DNA of 64,000 nt from Dehalococcoidia bacterium (GTDB lineage Bacteria > Chloroflexota > Dehalococcoidia > UBA2979): NCBI GenBank assembly GCA_009692685.1, contig SHYS01000003.1, positions 197,991 to 261,990 of the forward strand, in the 5' to 3' direction. Position 1 is the stretch's first letter. Each line of letters begins with the position of its first letter. The position numbers and the translations under genes were made by a program. Below the pieces are notes generated by a model. That model was given only the letters and a program-made list of their open reading frames with translations, had not been told where the DNA came from and did not search any database. Shown here in pieces: positions 17,107 through 26,262 of the stretch.

Positions 17107-17744
17107 GCGAAGAACACAAGGGCGGCCGCGCCGAGGAGCCCGGCCGCGCCGCCTTCGATGGAGAACAGGTCGGCCTCGCCGAGGTGGGGGATGCCGACCG
17201 CGATCACCACCAGCAATCCCGCCGCCTTGACGGTCGCGAGCAACGACCCCACGGCGACTGTCTCCGTGACACCGAGGAGGACGATGCCTGCGCACAGCAG
17301 CAGGACGCCCACCGCGATGATTACCGGGTTGAGAGGCAGGAGGTCGGCGACGTAGCGAGCGAAGCCGATCGCGACCGCGACCGCGACCGCGGGCACGGCG
17401 ATCGCGTTCACGGTCACGTCCATCCATCCGGTGACGAACCCGGCTCGAGGTCCGAAGGCGACACGTGCGTAGGACGCAGCCGCGCCTGCCTCAGGCAGCA
17501 TCGAAGTGAGTTCGGCGTAGGCAAGCCCGGTGGCAGCGGCCAGCAAGGCACCCACGAGGAAGGCGAGCCAGACACCATTGCCCGCGATCCCCGCCGCCTC
17601 ACCCACCAGGACGTAGGCCCCGGCACCGAGGACGATCCCGATCCCGGACGCCAACGCACCGAGGAGGCCAATGCGCCGGTGTAGTCCGGGCAGATTGACA
17701 CGCGGAGGTGCGGACGGCTTCGGGGTGGACGCAGGTGTCGACAT
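17064..17744 (-). pseudogene. APC-family amino acid permease, 3'-truncated
   Basis: The first 227 residues are a normal amino acid-polyamine-organocation permease: GLLGALASGIGIVLGAGAYV (membrane segment 1, with the conserved G-rich unwinding), FLVGALLAAATGLAYAELTS, and FFAYDGFEEIATLSEEV near 210-227. A full transporter has about 440-480 residues and 12 segments; only about 6 remain. The reading frame stays open down to 16272, but that part is antisense to the cupin gene and shows no permease homology. Similarity stops at about 17064, precisely at the lipobox codon of the opposing lipoprotein fragment. The product cannot transport. Confidence 0.75.
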
Positions 17745-17874
17745 CGCGCGCCTCCGGCGTCATTGTCGCTCACCCGGCCAACGGACACGGGGGGCGTCCG
17801 CCACGCCCCCCGGCGAGACGAGAACGCAGACGCTACCCTCGTGCACTACCTCCGAACACCATCGTGAGTCCGTC

Positions 17875-19122
17875 ATGCAGACCGTCACCCCTCGAGCGGC
17901 CGGCGCTGGCGCCTTTGCCGTAGCGCGGAACGTCCGCCTGCTCCAGGCCTTCTGGTTCCTCCTGTCGTTCCAGCTCTGGATGGGGACCTGGATCGCCTAC
18001 CTGGTGGAGTTCCGAGGCGTCTCGCTCTTCCTCGTCGGCCTCTTTGAAATGTTCTTCCAGTTCGTCGGCCTCGCGGCGCGGGTGCCGGCGGGCGCGTTCG
18101 CCGACCGCTTCGGACGACGCAACGCCCTGGTGCTCGCCATGGCCATCGAGGGTAGCGGGCTCTTCCTGTTTGGGTTCGCCTCCAGCTACCCGCTGATCAT
18201 CGCCTCGTACTTGCTCTGGGCAGGCGGCAGCGCCTTCCGCGACCCCGTGCACGCCGCTTACCTGTACGACGCCCTGGCCGCCGATGGTCGCGAGGCAGAT
18301 TTCTCGAAGCAATTCGGACGCCTTGCGGGCGTCGGTATGACGGGGATGACGCTGGGGCCGCTGATCGGCTCGCCGATCGCCGGGTTCACCTCGTTGCAGG
18401 TGCCGGTGGTGCTGAGTTTTCTCTCCTACGGCAGCGCGCTGGTGGTCGCCCTCACGCTGCACGAGCCGCCGAGGATGCGCCCGCTGTCGGGGGAGGCCGG
18501 CTATGTCCGTACGATGGCCCTCGGCGTGCAGCAACTCTGGCGCGATCGTGCGGCGGCCCTTGTCGTGCTCGTGGCGGCAGGCCTCGCGTTCGCGGCCGCG
18601 TCGCAGATGATGCTGCTGCAACCGTTCCTGCGCGCGCACGACGTACCGCTGGCGTGGTGGGGACTGATCCTCGTGCCGGCGCGGCTCGGTGCCGCGGGCG
18701 GATCGACGTTCTCATACCAGCTTCAGCGCTGGCTCGGCGATCGACGCGCGTTTGCGCTGCTGATCGCCGTGCCGCTCGTGCTGCTGCTCGGACTGGCGGC
18801 CATCGAGCACGTCGTCATGGTGCTGGCGTTGAGCGCGATCCTGGTGGTCTCGATGATGCGCGAGACGCTGTTCACGGACTACCTCAGCCGCCGCGTCCCC
18901 GGCGAGGTGCGCGCGACCGTCCTGGCCGTGCGGCGCCTCGGCATCCAGTTCGTGCTCGCGTTCGCGGCGCCGCTGGCCGGCGGCCTCGGTGAGCGCTCGC
19001 TGCCGCTGGCCTTCGCCGTGCTGGCGGCTGCGACAGCGGTGATCTCGATCCCCGCCTACCTGCTCTGGCTGAGGGCGGACCGGGCAGAGTCGGAGTCACT
19101 GGACCCAAGGGGGTCGGGATAG
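17875..19122 (+). CDS. Major facilitator superfamily transporter
   Basis: 415 residues, ATG 17875. About 12 hydrophobic segments; the MFS loop 2-3 signature appears as GAFADRFGRRNALVLAMAIE near 82. The central loop near residue 200-215 is short and basic. The lack of substrate-specific motifs leaves the cargo unknown; drug/metabolite efflux is likely for this type. An upstream in-frame extension overlaps the permease start region and lacks homology. Divergent from the truncated permease. Confidence 0.85.
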   Translation: MQTVTPRAAGAGAFAVARNVRLLQAFWFLLSFQLWMGTWIAYLVEFRGVSLFLVGLFEMFFQFVGLAARVPAGAFADRFGRRNALVLAMAIEGSGLFLFGFASSYPLIIASYLLWAGGSAFRDPVHAAYLYDALAADGREADFSKQFGRLAGVGMTGMTLGPLIGSPIAGFTSLQVPVVLSFLSYGSALVVALTLHEPPRMRPLSGEAGYVRTMALGVQQLWRDRAAALVVLVAAGLAFAAASQMMLLQPFLRAHDVPLAWWGLILVPARLGAAGGSTFSYQLQRWLGDRRAFALLIAVPLVLLLGLAAIEHVVMVLALSAILVVSMMRETLFTDYLSRRVPGEVRATVLAVRRLGIQFVLAFAAPLAGGLGERSLPLAFAVLAAATAVISIPAYLLWLRADRAESESLDPRGSG

Positions 19123-19155
19123 GATCAGGCGAGACGAGTTAGCAGTGGCGCTAAC

Positions 19156-19432
19156 GTGCCTGAGATTCAGTACTTCCGCGATCGTGACAGCGAGCCCGTA
19201 AGCGAGTATGTGGCTGCGTTGAGGCGCCGCGGGGAGCGAGCCTCTGCAGACGCGTTTGCCGAGCTGTTGAGCTACTCGGGGAGCACGGGTCCGCCATCGG
19301 GATGCCCACGTGAGGCTCATCGAGCCGGCGCTGCGGGTCTTCGAGTTGCGGTTGCGGGCGCATCGGTTCGCCTACGTTGAATCGGGAGGCATCTTGGTCA
19401 TGCTGCACGCGTGGCGGAAACGTTCGCGGTAG
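19156..19432 (+). pseudogene. higB: RelE/HigB-like toxin with two single-base deletions
   Basis: GTG start at 19156. Reading PEIQYFRDRDSEPVSEYVAA, then after a one-base loss near 19276 GEHGSAIGMP, and after another near 19310 VRLIEPALRVFELRLRAHRF, ending in GGILVMLHAWRKRSR. This is a phage Gp49/HigB toxin: an RNase that cleaves mRNA on the ribosome. The LHAWRKRS-type tail is typical (usually FLKKT). Two indels within 40 bases would inactivate the toxin while the antitoxin remains intact, the expected order of decay. Confidence 0.7.
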
Positions 19433-19497
19433 CTGGATCGGCGGGACCTCGCGACCGCAGTGCGAAGGGCGCTGGAGATCCGGGAGGAGCAAGGGCG

Positions 19498-19869
19498 ATG
19501 AAACGCACGAACCCACACATCGGCAGCAACGTGCTGGAACACCTCGCCGAGATGACACGTGACGATCCCGAGTTGCAACGCCTGTACGAGGCATCTCGCC
19601 CGCGCTTCGAGAGCGTGTCGACAATGATGGGCGCTCGCCCGGCCGCCGGCCTCGCCCAGAAGGAACTTGCTGAGCGTATGGGCGTCGGTGTGCAGGTCGT
19701 CTGGCGGCTCGAGTCGCTCGATCACAGTCCGCGGCTGGACACGCTGCAGGGCGCCGCCGAGGCGTTAGATTGGGAACTCGAGGTCAAGTTCGTACCTCGA
19801 AAGCGTGCCTGCACCGCCCGTGTCGCGGAGGAGTCCGCCAGCTACTCGACGCGGGGGCGGAAGAAGTAG
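19498..19869 (+). CDS. higA: HigA-like XRE antitoxin
   Basis: 123 residues, ATG with GGGAGGAG upstream. HTH near residues 50-80: AGLAQKELAERMGVGVQVVW, followed by RLES. It sits 65 bases downstream of the RelE-like gene, the toxin-first order of higBA loci. It would bind the toxin and repress the promoter. The C-terminal tail is basic (TRGRKK). If the toxin is dead, this is an orphan antitoxin or regulator. Confidence 0.78.
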   Translation: MKRTNPHIGSNVLEHLAEMTRDDPELQRLYEASRPRFESVSTMMGARPAAGLAQKELAERMGVGVQVVWRLESLDHSPRLDTLQGAAEALDWELEVKFVPRKRACTARVAEESASYSTRGRKK

Positions 19870-19880
19870 CCGGTTATGTG

Positions 19881-19906
19881 GGAGGAGGGCCGAGGGGCCC
19901 TCTTCC
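19881..19906. terminator. Convergent hairpin between higA and clpC
   Basis: Arms 19881-19891 and 19896-19906 pair over 11 bases with one G-T wobble and a GAGG loop. It lies 12 bases after higA and 23 bases before the clpC stop on the other strand. T-run is weak. Confidence 0.5.
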
Positions 19907-19928
19907 CAGTCTTGACCATCGATATTCC

Positions 19929-22373
19929 CTACACCGCGATAGCCTCCGGCGCGCGCACCTTCTCGAAGGTGTAATTCCCCTCGGCGCCTACGCCCACCTC
20001 GATGGCGTCACCGGGCTCGAAGTTGCCGCCGAGCACTCGCTTCGCCAGTTCGTTCTCGACACGGCGCTCGATCGTGCGGCGCATCGGCCGCGCGCCGAAC
20101 GTCGGGTCGTAGCCCTCGCGGACCAGCGCCGCGTGGGCTGCCTCCGTGACCTCGAGGCGCACGCCGCGCTCGGCCAGGCGGTCGCGTACCTCATCGAGGA
20201 TGAGACCGGCAATCCGCGCGATCTCCGCCTCGGTCAGCGGCTCGAAGACGATCATCTCATCGAGGCGGTTGAGGAACTCGGGCCGGAAGGCCTTCGCCAG
20301 CGCCTCCTCGACGGTGCGCGTCATCGAGTCGCGTTCGCGCTCGTTCCGGGCGCGCGCGAAGCCGAGGGGCGCCGCCTGCTGCCCGGTGCCGAGGTTGGAG
20401 GTCAGGATGACCACCGTGTTGCGGAAGTCCGCGGTGCGCCCCTGCGAGTCGGTCAGGCGGCCGTTGTCCATCACCTGCAGCAGCGTGTTGAAGACATCCG
20501 GGTGCGCCTTCTCGATCTCGTCGAAGAGGACCACCTGGTAGGGGCGGCGGCGGACCGCCTCGGTGAGCTGGCCGGCCTGCTCGAAGCCCACGTAGCCCGG
20601 GGGCGCGCCGATCAGCCTCGAGACTGTGTGGCGCTCCTGGTACTCCGACATGTCGAGGCGGAGCAGCGCCTCCGCATCGTCGAACATGTACTCGGCCAGC
20701 GCCCGGGCGAGGTGCGTCTTGCCCACGCCCGTCGGGCCCACGAAGACGAACGAGCCGATCGGCCGCCGTGGGTCCTTGAGGCCGGAGCGCGCGCGCCGAA
20801 TCGCGTTCGCCAGTGCGGCGATGGCAGCATCCTGACCCACCACCGAGCGGTGGAGGAACTCCTCCATGTGCAGCAGTTTGTCCGCCTCGCCCTCAAGCAT
20901 GCGATCGACGGGTACGCCCGTCATCTGCGCGATGAGCGCGGCGATGTCACGTTCGGTGACCTCGTCGCCGGTGACGCCGTGCGCATGCTGCCAATCGCGC
21001 TTGAGGGCGTCGTACTCCGACTGGATCTGCAGCACCTGCTGCTTCACCCGCGCCGCCTCCTCGTAGTCGCGCCGTTCGGCGGCGGCGTCGACACGCGCAG
21101 CGGCGTCGCGCAACCGCGAGGTGAGGTCGCGCAACTCGGGCGAGAGCGCCTCGCCCTCGATCACCCGCTTCGAGGAGGCCTCGTCGATCAGGTCGATGGC
21201 CTTGTCGGGGAGCTGGCGGTCGGTCATGTAGCGGTCGGAGAGTCGGGCCGCCGCCTCCAGGGCTGCGTCGGTGATCTTCAGGCCGTGGTGCTCCTCGTAG
21301 CGCGGGCGCAGGCCCTGGAGGATATGCACCGTCTCCTCGACGGACGGCTCATCGACGAAGACCGGCGAGAAGCGCCGCTCGAGGGCGGGGTCGGCCTCGA
21401 TGTGCTTGCGGTACTCGTCGAGGGTGGTTGCGCCGATGACGTGCAGCTCGCCGCGCGCCAGCGCCGGCTTCATCATGTTCGACGCATCGATGGCGCCCTC
21501 GGCCCCACCGGCGCCCACGACCTGGTGGATCTCGTCGATGAAGAGGATGACCTTGCCCTGCGACTCCTTCACCTCACGCATCACTGCCTGCAGGCGCTCC
21601 TCGAACTCGCCGCGGAACTTCGAGCCCGCCACGAGTGAGCCCATGTCGAGGGCGAGCACGCGCTTGTCGCGCAGCCGGTCCGGCACGTCGCCCTCGGCGA
21701 CGCGCTGCGCGAGCCCCTCGATGATGGCCGTCTTGCCTACGCCCGCCTTGCCGATGACGACCGGGTTGTTCTTGGTGCGGCGGTTGAGCACCTGCATGAC
21801 GCGCGTGATCTCGGTCTCCCGCCCGATGACCGGGTCGATCTGACCGGCGCGCGCCAGCTCGGTCAGGTCACGGCTGTAGCGGCCGAGCGCCTGGTACTGC
21901 GACTCGGCGGTGGGCGAGGTGACTCGCGCCGAACCTCGGACCTGGCGCAGCGCGCCGTAGACGCGCTCCTTGGTGATGTTAAACTCGCGCATGATGCGCG
22001 CGCTGTCGCCGTCGGGCTCGTCGGCGATAGCGATGAGCAGGTGCTCGACACCGACGAAGTCGTCCTTGAGCCGTTCGCCCTCGGCGTTCGCGTTCTCGAG
22101 CATGCGGACAATGCGAGGCGTGGTGTAAATCTGCACCACGTCATAAGCCAGCTTCGGCGAACCGTCGAGTGCTTTGCGGATCGCCGCGGCCAGCGCCTCC
22201 GGCTCTACGTTCATCCGCTGGAGGACTTCACGGGCCAGCCCGTCGCGCAGCTGCACTAGGGCGAGCAGGACGTGCTCGACGTCCCACTGCGCGTGCCGCT
22301 GTTCGCGCACCATCTGCTGGCTGTTCTGCAGCACGGTCTGCGCCTGCTCGGTAAATCGGTCCTGTCGCATCAT
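19929..22373 (-). CDS. clpC: Clp ATPase, ClpC-type AAA+ unfoldase
   Basis: 814 residues. N-terminal double Clp repeat (residues 1-145), AAA module 1 with Walker [10 protein letters not shown] near 205 and Walker B FIDEIH, a short UVR-like middle region ([20 protein letters not shown] near 435), and AAA module 2 with [20 protein letters not shown] near 545. The short middle region and total length fit ClpC rather than ClpB, whose coiled coil is over 120 residues. The tail ends EAIAV; I could not locate a clear ClpP-binding loop by eye. It is the last gene of the dnaJ-hspR operon, its ATG overlapping the upstream stop (22370-22373). Confidence 0.9.
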   Translation of the reverse strand: MMRQDRFTEQAQTVLQNSQQMVREQRHAQWDVEHVLLALVQLRDGLAREVLQRMNVEPEALAAAIRKALDGSPKLAYDVVQIYTTPRIVRMLENANAEGERLKDDFVGVEHLLIAIADEPDGDSARIMREFNITKERVYGALRQVRGSARVTSPTAESQYQALGRYSRDLTELARAGQIDPVIGRETEITRVMQVLNRRTKNNPVVIGKAGVGKTAIIEGLAQRVAEGDVPDRLRDKRVLALDMGSLVAGSKFRGEFEERLQAVMREVKESQGKVILFIDEIHQVVGAGGAEGAIDASNMMKPALARGELHVIGATTLDEYRKHIEADPALERRFSPVFVDEPSVEETVHILQGLRPRYEEHHGLKITDAALEAAARLSDRYMTDRQLPDKAIDLIDEASSKRVIEGEALSPELRDLTSRLRDAAARVDAAAERRDYEEAARVKQQVLQIQSEYDALKRDWQHAHGVTGDEVTERDIAALIAQMTGVPVDRMLEGEADKLLHMEEFLHRSVVGQDAAIAALANAIRRARSGLKDPRRPIGSFVFVGPTGVGKTHLARALAEYMFDDAEALLRLDMSEYQERHTVSRLIGAPPGYVGFEQAGQLTEAVRRRPYQVVLFDEIEKAHPDVFNTLLQVMDNGRLTDSQGRTADFRNTVVILTSNLGTGQQAAPLGFARARNERERDSMTRTVEEALAKAFRPEFLNRLDEMIVFEPLTEAEIARIAGLILDEVRDRLAERGVRLEVTEAAHAALVREGYDPTFGARPMRRTIERRVENELAKRVLGGNFEPGDAIEVGVGAEGNYTFEKVRAPEAIAV

Positions 22374-23100
22374 GGGTTGGTCATCTCCTTCAACATGGCG
22401 AGGTACTCGTCTTGCTGAGCCTTCAATGCCTCGTCGGTGTAGTTCGAACTTGCTAAGTGCAAATTGTCCTTTGGGGCATAGCCGTGGCGCTTTATCAACA
22501 ACTCGGCGGCTCGGATCTCGAAGTTCGAGAGAACATCGTCCTGCCCTTGTTGTGTGGAGACCTCGAGCGGATCCCGCCGCATTCTTCGAGCCCGGCGTTT
22601 CAGGAGACCGGCGTCGTAGTAGGCATCTCAGAGTTCAAAGCACGCGTCGGCCATCGCCGCAGGTTGAATCTCGCGGAATACGCGCTTACTGCAATCGCCC
22701 GTTGGACCTCAGGACGCACGGGCCCAGCAGTGGGAGGCACGAAACCTTCGACGAAGTTTCGGTAGGCTGCCTCTGATTCGTCCCTGTTCAGGTACAGGCT
22801 GAACAGGGACACCGTGAGCCCTTGGGGGATGCCCGCCGCAGCGGCCGTGGCCACGTCCTTCCACGTCAGCCCAAGTCCTTCGTGTGCGCGCAGATCAAAC
22901 TCGTCGGCGACCGACAGGCAAGCTAGACGCCAACGGATGATGTCCATGCGAAGTGCCTGGAGAAGCTCTCGGCTCCGCGCCCGTTCCTTACGGCGCTCGA
23001 TACTCACAGCCGAACCCCAGTCAATTAAGGCCCCGACGTGTCCGGTTCCCCCACTAACGGCGGCGTTGACCCAGTCGACTGCCACGTACGCCCTACCCAT
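22370..23100 (-). pseudogene. Unknown protein gene embedded between hspR and clpC, frameshifted
   Basis: Begins at ATG 23100, overlapping the last 8 bases of hspR, and ends at 22370 overlapping the clpC ATG. The first frame gives about 158 residues (AYVAVDWVNAAVSGGTGHVG at the start, DIIRWRLACLSVADEFDLRA, then LTVSLFSLYLNRDESEAAYR). Near 22625-22635 the plausible continuation moves one frame over: DAYYDAGLLKRRARRMRRDP, then a charged tail ending LKEMTNP. Joined, it is about 245 residues, soluble and Arg/Glu-rich. I do not recognise a family. Double overlap inside a chaperone operon argues it is a genuine co-regulated gene. Frame choice after 22630 is inference. Confidence 0.55.
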
Positions 23101-23413
23101 CGCCGAGGCGCTGGCGGAGCGCCGAGGTCTCGCGGCGGATCTCTGCCAGTTCGGCCTGGAGCTCCTCGATCTGGCGGGACATGCGGAGGATGACCTCCAC
23201 ACCAGAGACGTTGATGCCGAGCTCGTTGATCAGGCGCCGGACCTGCTGGAGCCGAGCGATGTCCTGCTGCGAGTAGAGCCGCGTGTTGCCTCGAGTGCGC
23301 TGCGGGGCGACGAGGCCGAGGCGCTCGTAGGAGCGCAGCGTCTGCTGGTGCACGCCGACAATGCGCGCCACCACCGAGATCTCGAAGACCGGGTCGTCGG
23401 GCGAGATGTTCAC
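23093..23413 (-). CDS. hspR: HspR, MerR-family heat-shock repressor
   Basis: 106 residues, GTG start overlapping the dnaJ stop (GTGA, 23410-23413). Mer[24 protein letters not shown], then [20 protein letters not shown] with the HspR-type wing, followed by a coiled-coil tail ([20 protein letters not shown]). HspR binds inverted repeats at chaperone promoters, with DnaK as co-repressor in actinobacteria; dnaK is not in this window. It likely represses its own operon and hsp20 through the twin palindromes at 24512-24541. Confidence 0.92.
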   Translation of the reverse strand: MNISPDDPVFEISVVARIVGVHQQTLRSYERLGLVAPQRTRGNTRLYSQQDIARLQQVRRLINELGINVSGVEVILRMSRQIEELQAELAEIRRETSALRQRLGDG

Positions 23414-24477
23414 GAGCGTGCTTCGCTTCCGCGTGCACCCGTCGACACCCCGCCCTTCCGCTCCGAGCTGGATGTGCGGCGTAGTTCCTCGAAGAGAACG
23501 CGCTGCTCAGGGGTCAGCGGCTCGGGGAGCGTGATGCGGACACACGCGTGCAGGTCGCCGTAGCCACCCTGGCGGCGGGGCATGCCCTGTCCGGCGAGGC
23601 GGAAGACACGCCCACCCTGCGTCCCGGCCGGCACGTTGAGCATCAGCGTCCGGCCCTTGAGCGTTGGCACGCCGACCTCGCTACCCAGCGCCGCGTCGGC
23701 GACCGGCACATCGATGTCGACGCGGAGATCGTCGCCCTGCCGCTCGAAGCGCGCGTGCGAGGCGACATCGACCTTGAGGAAGAGGTCGCCGTTCGCGCCG
23801 CCGTTGGCGCCCGCGCCGCCTTTGCCGGCAACGCGGATGCGCGTGCCCGTGTCCACGCCGGGTGGGATGGTCACCTCGATACGGCGGAGGGGCGCTGCGC
23901 TGCCCGTGCCGCGACAGGCGTGGCAGAGCGCGCCGGCGAGGCTGCCCTCGCCGGCGCAGACGCGGCAGGGCTCGGCGCGGTCGCGAACCTCGATGGTGCG
24001 AGTGGCGCCGTTGTAGGCCTCGTCGAGGGTGAGGCGGACGGTGTGTTCGACGTCCTGCCCCCGCTGACGGCCCGCGGCGCGACGGAAGATGGAGTCGAAG
24101 ATGCCGCCCCCGGCACCACCTCGGCCTCCGCCGAACAGGTCACTGAGGTCGCCCATGTCGTTGAGATTGAACTCTGCCGAGCCAGCAGGGCCGGGACGGC
24201 CGCCCGCTGCAGCAGGACGGAAGCCGCGGCGCTCCATCTCCTCGATCTGGTCGGCCTGCTTCCAGTTGTCACCGTAGTGGTCGTATTTACGCCTTGAATC
24301 GTCGTCGGAGAGCACCTCGTGGGCGGCGTTGACCTCCTTGAAGCGCTCTTCGGCGGCGGCATCGCCGGGGTTGACGTCCGGGTGGAGCTTGCGGGCTAGG
24401 CGGCGGTACGCCGAGCGAATGTCCTTCGTCGAGGCGTCACGCTTCACACCGAGCACGTCGTAAAGGTCTCTTGCCAT
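23410..24477 (-). CDS. dnaJ: DnaJ/CbpA-type co-chaperone with a half zinc finger
   Basis: 355 residues. J domain at 1-70 with the HPD motif in [16 protein letters not shown]; a Gly-rich linker; a reduced zinc region with only two CxxC units (CRVCAGEG and CHACRGTG near 170-190), where canonical DnaJ has four; and two C-terminal client-binding domains ([17 protein letters not shown], then [20 protein letters not shown]). It stimulates DnaK ATPase and delivers clients. First gene of the operon. ATG 24477 is set by the [12 protein letters not shown]-terminus. Confidence 0.93.
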   Translation of the reverse strand: MARDLYDVLGVKRDASTKDIRSAYRRLARKLHPDVNPGDAAAEERFKEVNAAHEVLSDDDSRRKYDHYGDNWKQADQIEEMERRGFRPAAAGGRPGPAGSAEFNLNDMGDLSDLFGGGRGGAGGGIFDSIFRRAAGRQRGQDVEHTVRLTLDEAYNGATRTIEVRDRAEPCRVCAGEGSLAGALCHACRGTGSAAPLRRIEVTIPPGVDTGTRIRVAGKGGAGANGGANGDLFLKVDVASHARFERQGDDLRVDIDVPVADAALGSEVGVPTLKGRTLMLNVPAGTQGGRVFRLAGQGMPRRQGGYGDLHACVRITLPEPLTPEQRVLFEELRRTSSSERKGGVSTGARGSEARS

Positions 24478-24484
24478 GACCAGA

Positions 24485-24513
24485 AGTATAGGAATTGAGT
24501 GGCGACGGTGCAA
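24485..24513 (-). promoter_or_regulatory. Minus-strand promoter for dnaJ-hspR-clpC
   Basis: On the minus strand TTGCAC (24508-24513) and TATACT (24485-24490) are 17 bases apart. The -35 overlaps the edge of the first AACTAAAGTT palindrome, so repressor bound there would block it. The -10 is only 8 bases from the ATG, implying a very short leader. Confidence 0.55.
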
Positions 24514-24541
24514 CTAAAGTTGATAGAAGGAAACTAAAGTT
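24512..24541. promoter_or_regulatory. Twin palindromes, candidate HspR operator
   Basis: AACTAAAGTT occurs at 24512-24521 and again at 24532-24541. Each is an AACT-AA-AGTT palindrome and their centres are 20 bases apart, two helical turns, so both face the same side of DNA. They sit between the divergent dnaJ and hsp20 promoters. They are not a textbook HAIR box (CTTGAGT-N7-ACTCAAG), though AGTT/AACT recalls its half. Confidence 0.6.
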
Positions 24542-24542
24542 A

Positions 24543-24572
24543 CTTGACATGGTGACTTTCAGAAACGTACGC
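24543..24572 (+). promoter_or_regulatory. Plus-strand promoter for hsp20
   Basis: TTGACA at 24543-24548 is a perfect -35 and TACGCT at 24567-24572 a weak -10 (18-base spacer). The -35 abuts the second palindrome. It leaves a leader of about 110 bases containing GGCTCC/GGAGCC inverted arms near 24588-24619. Confidence 0.5.
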
Positions 24573-24690
24573 TTCTTCTCGTCCGAACGGGCTCCTGATG
24601 CCTCGAGCGACTCGGAGCCACTCGAAACTGGTCGGGCGAGGAGGCACGAAGCTCGACGCAGAACTCGACACGCAGACAAGGAGGAGTTGG

Positions 24691-25140
24691 ATGGCCGATA
24701 TCGTCCCTGTGGACCACTTCCGCTGGATGGACCGTGACTTCGGAAACCTGAGGCGCATGATGGATCGAGTCTTCGACGACTCACTCTTCCGCACGCCGGC
24801 GCTGATCGATGAGGGCTCGCCGGCTCTCGATGTGCTCGAGCAAGACGGCAACGTCGTCGTGAAGGCGTCGTTGCCCGGATTCACCAAGGAGGAGATCGAC
24901 GTGCAGGTGCACGACGGTGTCCTCTACATCAAGGCCGAGCACAACGAGGAGAAGGAAGAGAAGGGCGCGAAGTTCTACCGCCGCGAGCGGCGCTACGGCG
25001 CCGTCGCCCGGCGCGTCGCGCTCCCCGGAACCGTCTCCTAGGCGGACGTGAACGCAGAGTTGAAGGACGGCGTACTCACGTTGACCATCCCCGTCCCCGC
25101 GAAAGCGCAGCCGAAGCAGATCGAGATCAAAGGTGCGTAA
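24691..25140 (+). pseudogene. hsp20: Small heat-shock protein Hsp20 with an internal amber codon
   Basis: ATG 24691 follows AAGGAGGAG. Alpha-crystallin domain from about residue 42: ALDVLEQDGNVVVKASLPGF, TKEEIDVQVHDGVLYIKAEH, then YRRERRYGAVARRVALPGTV. TAG at 25039-25041 interrupts at codon 117, and the same frame then continues ADVNAELKDGVLTLTIPVPA, which is the conserved last strands, and stops normally at 25138-25140. Without readthrough the protein loses the GVLTLTIP strand and the C-terminal anchor needed for oligomers. It diverges from dnaJ. Confidence 0.8.
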
Positions 25141-25162
25141 ACCGTTTCGCGGTCACGCGGAA

Positions 25163-25193
25163 GGGGAAGCCCCGGGGTCGCCGGGGCTTCCCC
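25163..25193 (+). terminator. 13-bp hairpin after hsp20
   Basis: Arms GGGGAAGCCCCGG (25163-25175) and CCGGGGCTTCCCC (25181-25193) pair perfectly around a 5-base loop, 22 bases after the true end of the hsp20 frame. Its distance from that end supports the longer, read-through frame as the ancestral gene. Confidence 0.7.
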
Positions 25194-25224
25194 GTGTCTG
25201 AGCGCGGAACGACATCGCCAGCAC

Positions 25225-26136
25225 TTACGTACCCTCGAACGCCTCGGCGGCCGGACGTCCGCGAGCGCGCCGGGCGCGCTCCCACATCGAGGTCTGCGCC
25301 GAGCGCTGGGGCATTTTCGCGCTCGGGTCCGTTCCCACATCGATGGCTGAGTCCTCGGTGGCGGGCTCGGTTCGTTTGCGCGTGACCCGCCGTCGATGCC
25401 GGTCCATCGTGGAGAGCAGGGCGAGCGCCTTGCGGGTATCCGAGGCGACGCGCGCGGGTTCTGCGGTGCGGAATCGGTACTTGGAGAGCCAGTACGTGAA
25501 CGCCTGCCACTCGTGGACCGTCACCGAGTCGCCCAGCTCCACCTCGGTTTCATCGCGGTACAGCGAGGCAAGTTCGGTCAGCGGTTTGCCGTAGACACGT
25601 TCGTACGCCTCGATGTCGGAGTTACGGGAACCAGAGAGCGTGCCGGCTTTCTGAATCTCCTGTTCGACGGCGAGCTGGAGGGCCTCCTCCACGACGACGC
25701 CGTACTGGAAGTTGAGGTGCGCCCGGTGCTTCTGCGGCCCGATCGCCTTCGCGAAAGCCGTCTCATCCTCTCCGCCGGGGGCGAGGCCAGCGAACAGCAG
25801 CCGCTCACGCTCCTCCGATGGCACTACGCCGGGGAGATAGAGGTCTGCCGCCTCGACGAGGCGCTGTGCCAGACGCAGCCAGTCGAAGGCTTCGCCAGAC
25901 AGCAGGTAGAGGTAGGTCACCCCATCGATGCGCTCGTCGGCGGCAATCCAGCGCGCGATGGTGTCGAGCAGCGCCGGGTACCAAGGCGCACCGGCCTCGA
26001 GGGCCCGGAGGAAGGACTCCACACCGGGTGCGGGATCGAGGGGGCCCTCGGCCGGAAACTCGCCCGCGTAGCGAGGCGGCGGCGAGTCATCCTCGGCGGC
26101 GTCCGCCGCGAATTGTGCCTCGATCTCCGTTGTCAT
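25225..26136 (-). CDS. Conserved-looking hypothetical protein
   Basis: 303 residues, not recognised. The N-terminus is acidic and proline-rich (residues 1-35), followed by a helical core (ARWIAADERIDGVTYLYLLS near 65, LRLAQRLVEAADLYLPGVVP near 95, YERVYGKPLTELASLYRDET near 175). The C-terminal 80 residues are very basic (DRHRRRVTRKR), possibly nucleic-acid binding. No membrane segments or cysteine motifs. ATG 26136 was chosen because the in-frame upstream part overlaps the promoter of the divergent VOC gene. Codon use matches its neighbours. Confidence 0.6.
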   Translation of the reverse strand: MTTEIEAQFAADAAEDDSPPPRYAGEFPAEGPLDPAPGVESFLRALEAGAPWYPALLDTIARWIAADERIDGVTYLYLLSGEAFDWLRLAQRLVEAADLYLPGVVPSEERERLLFAGLAPGGEDETAFAKAIGPQKHRAHLNFQYGVVVEEALQLAVEQEIQKAGTLSGSRNSDIEAYERVYGKPLTELASLYRDETEVELGDSVTVHEWQAFTYWLSKYRFRTAEPARVASDTRKALALLSTMDRHRRRVTRKRTEPATEDSAIDVGTDPSAKMPQRSAQTSMWERARRARGRPAAEAFEGT

Positions 26137-26262
26137 CCAGATAGTGTATCCGCGGCGAGCCGCGCGTCCGAGGGCCGCTCGCTGGTTCAAACGGGTCGAC
26201 GCGTGGCCCACCGACCTCGTACGCTGCGACCCGCTGAGGTCGTATCTGAAGGCGAGGGGCAC

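Noticed and set aside
16272..17744. One 490-codon frame that would fuse the permease to a C-terminal half
   Set aside because: After about 17064 the translation is antisense to the cupin gene and shows no transporter features. It is an open-frame accident after a truncation.
19770..21638. A 622-codon open frame on the plus strand opposite clpC
   Set aside because: It is antisense to a well-conserved ClpC and its translation is low-complexity and Arg/Val/Leu-rich, as expected in high-GC DNA. Similar antisense frames opposite ald, fabG, mcm, the ABC exporter and the ACAD genes were dropped for the same reason.
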